From contig CACXCY010000210.1 in the NCBI GenBank assembly GCA_902766265.1, forward strand, positions 1 through 5,088: a DNA stretch of 5,088 bases. The letters run 5' to 3'. The translations under genes were made by a program, and so were the position numbers. Position 1 is the first letter of the stretch. Every line of letters begins with the position of its first letter. Origin of the DNA: an uncultured Bacteroidota bacterium (GTDB lineage: Bacteria > Bacteroidota > Bacteroidia > Bacteroidales > P3). The notes beneath the pieces are model-generated. The model ran no database searches. It saw nothing but the letters and a program-made list of their open reading frames with translations, and was not told the origin of the DNA. Of this stretch, positions 1-5,088 are shown piece after piece.

Positions 1-679
1 CTGGCACCACGCTGCCGAATACAACACCGATTCCGAGTATTTGTACGGTGAGTTGGCCAAACGCAATATTCCCGTCTTCGTCATGGAACCATTGCTCGGA
101 GGTCAGTTGGCAACGCTTACCGAGCATGCTGTCGCAGAACTCAAGCGACGTGAACCGCAAAGCAGTGTGGCCTCGTGGGCTTTCCGCTTTGCTGGCAGTC
201 AGCCCCGTATCCTCACCGTGCTTAGTGGTATGACTTACATGGAGCATCTGCAGGATAATATACGTACCTATAGTCCCTTGAAGCCCCTATCCGATGACGA
301 ATTGTCGCTGCTTGAAGAGATAGCGCGTGAACGCGCCAGCTTCAGCATTGTACCCTGTACCGGCTGCAAATACTGTATGCCTTGTCCCTACGGTATTGAC
401 ATTCCTTCAGTCTTCCAGCATTATAACAAATGTCTTAACGAAGGCAATCTGCTCAACGAGGATGATTTACTGGAACCCAATGCCGATAAGAAGGGTTTTC
501 GCCGCAACCGTCGCGCTTTTCTCGTAGGGTATGACCGTAGCGTGCCACGTTTGCGTCAGGCCGACCATTGCATTGGCTGCAACCAGTGTATTCCCCTCTG
601 TCCGCAAAGTATCAACATCCCACAGGAGATGCGGAATATTGACCAGTATTGTGAGAAGTTGCGGACTACCCTTGTCTGA
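1..679 (+). CDS. Aldo/keto reductase with C-terminal 4Fe-4S domain (5' partial)
   Basis: The reading frame is open from base 2, so the true start and most of the reductase barrel lie left of the window; about 225 residues are visible. The first part reads as the last strands and helices of an aldo/keto reductase: VFVMEPLLGG at 74-103, then VLSGMTYMEHLQDN near 218-259, which matches the late nucleotide-binding region of this fold. After a linker come two cysteine groups: CTGCKYCMPCP (356-388) and CIGCNQCIPLCP (569-604). The second is a classic CxxCxxCxxxCP 4Fe-4S ligand set; the first has a tighter last spacing. This architecture fits the COG1453-type oxidoreductases, predicted cytoplasmic enzymes whose substrate is generally unknown. 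The catalytic Asp/Tyr/Lys/His tetrad would be upstream and cannot be checked. The gene ends in TGA and converges on the DUF486 gene. Family is confident; substrate is not known. Confidence 0.9.
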   Translation, partial: WHHAAEYNTDSEYLYGELAKRNIPVFVMEPLLGGQLATLTEHAVAELKRREPQSSVASWAFRFAGSQPRILTVLSGMTYMEHLQDNIRTYSPLKPLSDDELSLLEEIARERASFSIVPCTGCKYCMPCPYGIDIPSVFQHYNKCLNEGNLLNEDDLLEPNADKKGFRRNRRAFLVGYDRSVPRLRQADHCIGCNQCIPLCPQSINIPQEMRNIDQYCEKLRTTLV

Positions 680-683
680 GAAT

Positions 684-715
684 GTCGTCAGTATGCTGGC
701 AATCCAGCTGATGAC
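684..715 (+). terminator. Bulged hairpin between convergent genes, possible terminator
   Basis: Five bases after the reductase stop codon, GCTGG (695-699) pairs with CCAGC (704-708) around a CAAT loop. The helix continues outward after a four-base left-arm bulge (691-694): GTCGTCA (684-690) pairs with TGATGAC (709-715), including one G-U pair. The position just after a stop suits a terminator for the plus-strand gene. There is no T-run after it on either strand, so it is not a textbook intrinsic terminator. On the minus strand the G-U pair becomes an A-C mismatch, so the structure favours the plus-strand transcript. Confidence 0.35.
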
Positions 716-732
716 AATCTCATGGGGTAGGG

Positions 733-1110
733 CTATTCTGTTTTCCAGAATGCGAAGACAATAGCAAGGATGATAAATCCGAAGGCCACGAAGTGGTTCC
801 ATCGGATAGGTTCTCCTTTGAAAACAAGGGCGAGGATGACGGTGAATACGGTGAGCGAGATGCACTCTTGTAGTATTTTGAGTTGCATGAGCGAGAATGG
901 CCCTCCTGTAATCTGCGACCCTACGCGGTTGGCAGGTATCATAAAACAGTATTCTACCAAAGCAAGCCCCCAGGAGAGGAGTATGATAAGAAATAGCGGC
1001 CAGTCGGTGGTGACTTTCATTTCCTGGAGTTTAAGATTGCCGTACCAAGCGAATGTCATGAAGATGTTACTGCACACAAGCAGCAGTATTGTGGAGAGTC
1101 CTCGGGACAT
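733..1110 (-). CDS. DMT family protein (DUF486)
   Basis: A 125-residue integral membrane protein with four likely helices, at about residues 5-24, 37-58, 82-99 and 106-122. It has the conserved features I associate with DUF486: AWYGNLK after helix 1, EYCFMIPANRVG ending helix 2, QLKILQE before helix 3, and a last helix HFVAFGFIILAIVFAF. The family is grouped with small drug/metabolite transporter-like proteins; its substrate is unknown and small members would probably act as oligomers. The length is normal and it ends WKTE-stop. The ATG at 1108-1110 gives an N-terminus leading straight into helix 1. The gene lies 78 bases downstream of cinA on the same strand and could be read with it. A weak TATGTTTT (minus strand, 1148-1155), one base off the -7 consensus, could give its own promoter. 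There is no clear ribosome binding site. Confidence 0.88.
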   Translation of the reverse strand: MSRGLSTILLLVCSNIFMTFAWYGNLKLQEMKVTTDWPLFLIILLSWGLALVEYCFMIPANRVGSQITGGPFSLMQLKILQECISLTVFTVILALVFKGEPIRWNHFVAFGFIILAIVFAFWKTE

Positions 1111-1188
1111 GATTAGGTGGTGTTTAAGAGTTCGTATGGTTAGTGATAAAACATATATGGATTAAAGGAGTGTGTCTTGTGTAATATG

Positions 1189-2436
1189 CTAGTGTTCCCT
1201 CATTAGTTTGATGAGCATGCTGTATGCCTCGTTGGTGGTGCGGTCAATGGTGCGTAGGCGGTCGTTACCAAAATGTTTGCATATCGTCATGGTGCGTTTG
1301 GGCGAGGCGGCGGCAATCCACACGGTGCCTACGGGTTTGTCGGCGGTGCCGCCGGTGGGGCCTGCAATGCCAGAGGTGGCAAGAGCGTAATCGGTACCTA
1401 GTCGGTGACGTGCACCTTCGGCCATTTGTCGCACGGTCTCCTCGCTGACCGCCCCATGTGCTTCAAGTGTGGCATGGCTCACGCCAAGAAGCGACTCTTT
1501 AACGGCGTTGCTATAGGCCACGATACCACCTTTGAAATAGATTGATGCGCCAGGCAGTGCGGTGAGACGAGCTGCGAGTGTACCGCCCGTGCAGCTTTCT
1601 GCAGTGGCAAGGGTGTATCTGTTGGCTGTCATTTGTTGTGCTACCAGTGCTGCTAGATTCTCAAGGTCTTCTCCTGCGATATATTGGTCAATGAGAGGGT
1701 AAAGCGTTTCGACGGCTTGGTTTATCTGCTCCTGCAGGATGTTTTTGTCGCTACCACGTGCAGTGAGACGCAGTTTGACCATGCCAGCTTCTGGCAGGTA
1801 GGCCAGGCGTATATTGGAAGGAAGAGAGAGTTCCCATTGTTCGATGCGGTCGCTGAGAAAAGACTCGCCAATGCCCTGTACAAGTATGTTTTTGTTGAGG
1901 ATGAAATCAGTGTGGAAGTATTGGCGCAAGCGAGGTACGACTTCGCTCTCCATAAGATTGTTCATCTCAAAAGGCACTCCGGGCATGGATACGACTACTT
2001 GATGTGTTTCGGCAATTTCAAACCACATGCAAGGGGCTGTGCCAAGTATGTTGTTTACCACAGTACAGCAACGGGGTACCCAGGCCTGATGGCGGTTGAC
2101 TTCGGTAAGAGGGTAGCCCTTTTCCTCGAAGAGGCGTTTGACATTGGCCAGAGCTTCGGCATTCTCGACCAGTTCGCTGTTGAAATACTCGCAGAGTGTA
2201 TTTTTGGTGATGTCGTCCTTGGTAGGGCCGAGACCGCCCGTGAGAAGTACGACATCGCTGTGGGTCAGACAGCGGTCCAAGGTGCTGCGTATGGCCTCGC
2301 CATTGTCGGCAATAGTCACCACCTCGCGCACATCCATTCCTGCTGCTATAAGTTGTCGCGACATGCTACTGGCATTGGTGTTGACCACTTGCCCAATGAG
2401 GAGTTCGTCGCCTATATTGATAATACTAACATTCAT
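1189..2436 (-). CDS. cinA: CinA family protein: COG1058 domain plus PncC-type nicotinamide-nucleotide amidase
   Basis: A full-length 415-residue CinA. The N-terminal MoaB/MogA-like COG1058 domain covers about residues 1-170, with GDELLIGQVVNTN (9-21), TGGLGPTKDD (66-75) and MPGVPFEM (151-158). A linker domain follows to about 255. The C-terminal PncC domain covers about 260-412, with TAESCTGG (278-285, likely nucleophile Ser281), GGIVAYSN (303-310) followed by Lys313, and GIAGPTGGTADKPVGTVW (356-373). Known PncC enzymes deamidate nicotinamide mononucleotide to nicotinate mononucleotide, and the COG1058 domain of some homologues hydrolyses ADP-ribose. All motifs look intact, so both activities are plausible but inferred. 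The ATG at 2434-2436 begins exactly at the family's usual MxVSIINIGDE start. No Shine-Dalgarno is seen, and a -7 box lies about 45 bases upstream. It is divergent from nadC, which makes the same product. The historical 'competence-induced' name should not be read as evidence of competence here. Confidence 0.96.
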   Translation of the reverse strand: MNVSIINIGDELLIGQVVNTNASSMSRQLIAAGMDVREVVTIADNGEAIRSTLDRCLTHSDVVLLTGGLGPTKDDITKNTLCEYFNSELVENAEALANVKRLFEEKGYPLTEVNRHQAWVPRCCTVVNNILGTAPCMWFEIAETHQVVVSMPGVPFEMNNLMESEVVPRLRQYFHTDFILNKNILVQGIGESFLSDRIEQWELSLPSNIRLAYLPEAGMVKLRLTARGSDKNILQEQINQAVETLYPLIDQYIAGEDLENLAALVAQQMTANRYTLATAESCTGGTLAARLTALPGASIYFKGGIVAYSNAVKESLLGVSHATLEAHGAVSEETVRQMAEGARHRLGTDYALATSGIAGPTGGTADKPVGTVWIAAASPKRTMTICKHFGNDRLRTIDRTTNEAYSMLIKLMREH

Positions 2437-2481
2437 TCATCATGCACTTTGAGTGGGATAGTATGGTTGATTTTCCTGTTG

Positions 2482-2489
2482 CAAAGATA
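2482..2489 (-). promoter_or_regulatory. Bacteroidota-type -7 promoter box for cinA
   Basis: Read on the minus strand this is TATCTTTG, a full match to the Bacteroidota -7 consensus TAnnTTTG. It would start transcription near 2476, leaving a leader of about 40 bases before the cinA ATG. No clear TTG-type -33 element is seen at the expected distance (around 2508-2514). The box plus its next bases reads TATCTTTGCAA, much like the nadC box on the other strand. Confidence 0.6.
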
Positions 2490-2530
2490 GCAAATAATAA
2501 CTATTTTACTGTTATGTTTTTTTTTCTTCG

Positions 2531-2538
2531 TACTTTTG
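2531..2538 (+). promoter_or_regulatory. Bacteroidota-type -7 promoter box for nadC
   Basis: TACTTTTG matches TAnnTTTG fully and is followed by CAAAA. It would start transcription near 2544, giving a leader of about 55 bases before the ATG at 2599. The -33 region has no clear TTG, and a nine-base T run (2517-2525) lies in the spacer. The box overlaps the TTG at 2536 that opens the longest nadC reading frame, which argues against that TTG as the start codon. The operon nadC, yihY-like and rlmL-like would be its target. Confidence 0.6.
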
Positions 2539-2598
2539 CAAAATTATAAGAGACATTTGTTGGCAGTCATCGTTGGCTACAACATAAGCATATTTGAC

Positions 2599-3447
2599 AT
2601 GATGACAGACATACCCAATTTAGACGAACTGATATCAATGGCTCTGCGTGAGGATGTAGGCGACGGCGACCATAGTACGTTGGCTTGCATACCCTCCACA
2701 GCGAGTGGAAAGGCCAAAATGGTGGCCAAGAAAGAGGGCGTTTTGTGTGGCGTCGAGGTAGGAACGCGGGTGTTCCTCATGGTTGACGACAGTTTGAAGG
2801 TGACCTGTTTGAAACACGATGGAGATACATTGAGGGTGGGTGATATTGTGATGACTGTTGAAGGCCATTCGGGTTCCATTCTCACCGCCGAACGTACGGC
2901 TTTGAATTTTATGCAGCGATTGAGTGGCATCGCCACAGAGACTCGACAAATGGTGCGTATGCTTGATGGTTTGCATACCCGTCTTTTGGACACGCGCAAG
3001 ACCACCCCTAACATGCGTCTGTTGGAGAAATATGCTGTCAAGTGCGGTGGAGGAACCAACCATCGTATTGGCCTCTACGATATGGTGATGCTTAAAGACA
3101 ATCATATTGACTTTGCAGGCGGTATCGCTCAAGCCATTGACCGCACCCACGCCTATTTACAGCAGAAAGGCAAGAATCTCAAGATAGAAATTGAGGTGCG
3201 AAACCTGGATGAACTGGACCAAGTGTTGCAGCATGGTGGCGTGAATCGTATCATGCTTGACAATTTTGATGTCAACACGCTCAGGGAAGCGGTGAAGCGC
3301 ATAGATGGACGTTATGAGACAGAGGCCAGCGGTGGCATCACGGCTGAGACGTTGCGCAACTATGCCGAAACAGGTGTCGACTTCATTTCGGTAGGGGCGC
3401 TGACGCATCATATCAAGAGCTTGGATCTTAGCTTGGTGAGCTGCTGA
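2599..3447 (+). CDS. nadC: Nicotinate-nucleotide pyrophosphorylase (quinolinate phosphoribosyltransferase)
   Basis: NadC converts quinolinate and phosphoribosyl pyrophosphate to nicotinate mononucleotide, CO2 and pyrophosphate, in cytoplasmic de novo NAD synthesis. From the chosen ATG the protein has 282 residues, normal for the family. Visible family motifs are REDVGDGDHST (18-27), ERTALNFMQRLSGIAT (98-113), DTRKTTPN (131-138), KCGGGTNHR (148-156), MLKDNH (164-169), EIEVRN (197-202), IMLDNF (218-223), EASGGI (242-247) and DFISVGALTH (261-270). Arg133, Lys134, His155, Arg156 and Lys166 fall where the family's substrate-binding basic residues lie. The frame is open back to a TTG at 2536, but that codon overlaps the -7 box and would add 21 residues not typical of the family, so ATG 2599 or the adjacent ATG 2602 is preferred. 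No strong ribosome binding site is seen. It is first in a likely three-gene operon and divergent from cinA. Confidence 0.97.
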   Translation: MMTDIPNLDELISMALREDVGDGDHSTLACIPSTASGKAKMVAKKEGVLCGVEVGTRVFLMVDDSLKVTCLKHDGDTLRVGDIVMTVEGHSGSILTAERTALNFMQRLSGIATETRQMVRMLDGLHTRLLDTRKTTPNMRLLEKYAVKCGGGTNHRIGLYDMVMLKDNHIDFAGGIAQAIDRTHAYLQQKGKNLKIEIEVRNLDELDQVLQHGGVNRIMLDNFDVNTLREAVKRIDGRYETEASGGITAETLRNYAETGVDFISVGALTHHIKSLDLSLVSC

Positions 3448-3485
3448 ACAAATTGATTTTATCATTTCCGAGATAGTATTAATAT

Positions 3486-4592
3486 ATGCCACATAAGAAT
3501 GCATCGAAACTAGCGCAGAGATTGCACATCTTCATTTTCAAGAGACCTGTGCGCAAGGTGCTATACTGGATGAAGCATGTGTCGTTGCCGGGATGTAAAG
3601 GTGTGCCGTTGTGGGACATCCTGCGCTATTTTCTTTCTGGTATCGCCAACGGGGTTCTCTGGCAGCGTGCCAAGGGTCTCTCGTATTCTTTTCTGATGGC
3701 CATACCTCCGCTGTTGATATTCTTGTTTACGCTTATTGCCTATTTCCCGGTTGATGGTCTGCAAGATGAACTTCTGCGCCAGATGCGCGATTTCATTCCT
3801 GGTAGTTTCTACAATAAGATAGCCGATACCATCAACGATGTGATGGGTCATCGCCACAGCAACTTGTTGTCGATAGGTTTTATAATCTCCATCATTCTTG
3901 CCGCCAATGGTATGCATGGACTGCTCATGTCGTTTAACTATGCCAATAAGAGCATTGAGCGTCGTCCGTTCCTGCAGCGTTACGCCTTGTGCCTGATGTT
4001 GGTATTCCTGCTATATGGCCTTATTGTAGCTATCCTCCTGTTGCTTATCGGCTACAAGTTCCTCATTGGTTGGCTTATCCACAAGGGACTTATCCCTCAC
4101 ACGGCATTGAGTATATTTCTCATTAGTTTCGGGCGATGGGTGATATTGAGTTTGTTGACCCTACTCGTCATTTGTGTTATCTATTACTGGGCTCCAGCCA
4201 AGAAGCAGCGCATCGGATTTTTCTCGATAGGGTCGGTGCTGGCCACGCTTTTGTTCTTCGGATTGTCGTGGCCCTTCCAGGTATATATCAACAACTTTAA
4301 CAAATTCAATATTCTCTACGGCTCCATAGGCACGTTGTTACTCATAATGCTCTGGATTTTCCTCAATTTCTTGGTTCTGTTGGTGGGATATGAGTTGAAC
4401 ATCAGTGTGATGAACGGCAAGATATCGCAGGAGGAGTTCAATCGTATGAAGGCAGAGCGTTCGGCGAAAGGTATCACTACGCTGGCTGCCAACAACAAGC
4501 AAAAGGAATCGGTAGAGATGTTCACGGTGGATGAAGCTCGCGAGAGTGACAGCCGAAAACAGCGAAGAAAGAGAAAAACCAAACGTATATAA
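3486..4592 (+). CDS. YihY/BrkB family inner-membrane protein
   Basis: A 368-residue polytopic membrane protein. Likely helices lie at about residues 67-87, 127-147, 168-190, 207-233, 244-262 and 279-302, the six-helix core typical of the family. Family signatures are AKGLSYSFLMAIPPLLIF (62-79) in helix 1 and the conserved YGSIGTLLLIMLWIFLNF (278-295) followed by GYELN (301-305). The amphipathic stretch between helices 1 and 2 (about 92-120) is also typical. After the core, a hydrophilic tail of about 65 residues ends in a very basic run (357-368). The family is often labelled 'virulence factor BrkB' or wrongly RNase BN; its molecular function is not established, and neither name should be taken as function here. 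The ATG at 3486 is 38 bases after the nadC stop with no terminator between, so cotranscription is likely. The rlmL-like gene follows 15 bases after the stop. Confidence 0.93.
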   Translation: MPHKNASKLAQRLHIFIFKRPVRKVLYWMKHVSLPGCKGVPLWDILRYFLSGIANGVLWQRAKGLSYSFLMAIPPLLIFLFTLIAYFPVDGLQDELLRQMRDFIPGSFYNKIADTINDVMGHRHSNLLSIGFIISIILAANGMHGLLMSFNYANKSIERRPFLQRYALCLMLVFLLYGLIVAILLLLIGYKFLIGWLIHKGLIPHTALSIFLISFGRWVILSLLTLLVICVIYYWAPAKKQRIGFFSIGSVLATLLFFGLSWPFQVYINNFNKFNILYGSIGTLLLIMLWIFLNFLVLLVGYELNISVMNGKISQEEFNRMKAERSAKGITTLAANNKQKESVEMFTVDEARESDSRKQRRKRKTKRI

Positions 4593-4607
4593 AACCATTT
4601 ATCATAG

Positions 4608-5088
4608 ATGATTATCCAGAAACAGAACGGCAAGGTGGTTCCGCTGGAACCTGCCAATAGGGAGAAATTCCAGATGATAGCCAAGACCATGCAGGGCTTG
4701 GAAGAGGTGTTGGCTGATGAACTGCGCGAGATGGGCGCCACCGACATCGAGCTGTTGAGCCGTGCCGTCTCCTTCAGGGGCGACATGCATACGCTCTACA
4801 GGGCCAACTATACTTGCAGGACTGCGCTGGCCATTCTGAAACCTTTTGCCGAATTCGACGCTAACGATACTGACGAGCTCTACGACAAGGTATACCAGAT
4901 TAAATGGGAGAAACTGATGGATGTGGACTGCACTTTCATGATAGACTCGGCTACCAGCGGCGACATATTCACCCATTCCTACTATGTGGCGTTGCGTACA
5001 AAGGATGCCATCGTGGACCGTTTCCGTCGCAACTTTGGTCAGCGTCCCAGTGCCGACACCGAGAATGCCGACTATAAGTTTAACATCC
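4608..5088 (+). CDS. rlmL: THUMP-domain RlmL-type 23S rRNA guanine-N2 methyltransferase (3' partial)
   Basis: The frame runs off the right edge after 160 codons. Residues 23-160 read as the ferredoxin-like plus THUMP N-terminal half of RlmL-type enzymes: MIAKTMQGLEEVLADEL (23-39), AVSFRGD (53-59), YRANYTCRTALAILKP (64-79), VYQIKWEKLM (95-104), ALRTKDAIVDRFR (128-140) and RPSADTENADYKFNI (146-160). In E. coli the corresponding half of RlmL makes m2G2445 in 23S rRNA. The SAM-binding methyltransferase domain would lie beyond the window, so catalysis cannot be checked and the exact rRNA target is inferred. A TAG stop directly precedes the ATG at 4608, so this is the longest possible start. It adds about 20 residues before the conserved core, and an internal ATG at 4674 would remove them. 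The 15-base gap after the BrkB-family gene supports the upstream start and cotranscription. Confidence 0.88.
   Translation, partial: MIIQKQNGKVVPLEPANREKFQMIAKTMQGLEEVLADELREMGATDIELLSRAVSFRGDMHTLYRANYTCRTALAILKPFAEFDANDTDELYDKVYQIKWEKLMDVDCTFMIDSATSGDIFTHSYYVALRTKDAIVDRFRRNFGQRPSADTENADYKFNI

Larger units (their letters stand above)
2437..2598. other. Divergent cinA/nadC control region
   Basis: A 162-base AT-rich spacer between two divergent starts. It contains a minus-facing -7 box (2482-2489), a plus-facing -7 box (2531-2538), the short inverted repeat ATAAC-N9-GTTAT (2497-2515) between them, a nine-base T run (2517-2525) and a perfect ten-base palindrome TTTTGCAAAA (2534-2543) overlapping the nadC box. 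I recognise no known regulator site or riboswitch in it. Confidence 0.7.

Noticed and set aside
467..865. Minus-strand open frame spanning the reductase end and the DUF486 end
   Set aside because: It overlaps two clearly coding regions, has no recognisable motifs and fits the pattern of a shadow frame.
770..1165. Plus-strand open frame over the DUF486 gene
   Set aside because: It is antisense to a protein with clear family motifs and four membrane helices, and its own translation has no recognisable domain.
1189..2436. Evidence for natural competence from the cinA name
   Set aside because: CinA is widespread in non-competent bacteria, and no recA or competence gene is in the window; the domains point to nucleotide metabolism.
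1684..2490. A 268-codon open frame on the plus strand antisense to cinA
   Set aside because: Its codons are exact reverse complements of the cinA codons, a phase in which antisense stops need the sense codons TTA, CTA or TCA, which are sparse here. The protein shows no family motif, while cinA on the other strand is unmistakable.
2479..2493. Inverted repeat TTGC-N7-GCAA near the cinA promoter
   Set aside because: The arms are four bases and one is part of the TTTGCAA that extends the -7 box, so it is not independent evidence of an operator.
3448..3485. Possible separate promoter for the BrkB-family gene (TTG at 3453 and TAGTATTA at 3474)
   Set aside because: The -7 candidate lacks the TTTG core and the gap is only 38 bases, so read-through from nadC is the simpler explanation.
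1..5088. A novel defence, mobile or biosynthetic system
   Set aside because: All six genes belong to recognisable chromosomal families, spacing is tight, and there are no repeats, integrase or transposase genes, or compositional breaks visible by eye.

Overview
The window looks like ordinary chromosomal DNA from a member of the Bacteroidota, most likely a Prevotella-like Bacteroidales. The clues are two promoters with the Bacteroidota -7 signature TAnnTTTG, starts without clear Shine-Dalgarno sequences, moderate GC with AT-rich spacers, and proteins that read like Bacteroidales versions (a ferredoxin-tailed aldo/keto reductase and a BrkB-family membrane protein). The genus is an inference from style, not from a marker gene.

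Layout: (1) 1-679, plus strand, the C-terminal part of an aldo/keto reductase with two four-cysteine iron-sulfur motifs, cut by the left edge. (2) 680-732, a 53-base gap between convergent genes that holds a bulged hairpin. (3) 733-1110, minus strand, a small four-helix membrane protein of the DUF486/DMT type. (4) 1189-2436, minus strand, a full-length two-domain CinA. (5) 2437-2598, a 162-base divergent intergenic region with one promoter-like element facing each way. (6) 2599-3447, plus strand, nadC. (7) 3486-4592, plus strand, a six-helix YihY/BrkB-family membrane protein. (8) 4608 to the right edge, plus strand, the N-terminal THUMP part of an RlmL-type rRNA methyltransferase. No gap exceeds 162 bases. 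No RNA gene, insertion sequence, CRISPR array or attachment site was seen.

The genes form two divergent transcription units read outward from 2437-2598. Leftward: cinA, then the DUF486 gene 78 bases on. Rightward: nadC, the BrkB-family gene and the rlmL-like gene, with gaps of 38 and 15 bases, probably an operon. The one metabolic link is that NadC makes nicotinate mononucleotide from quinolinate, while the PncC domain of CinA can make the same compound from nicotinamide mononucleotide. The two genes therefore face each other across a shared control region and feed the same NAD intermediate.

I found no convincing undescribed system. The observations worth a second look are modest and mostly concern the nadC/cinA control region and start-site choices.
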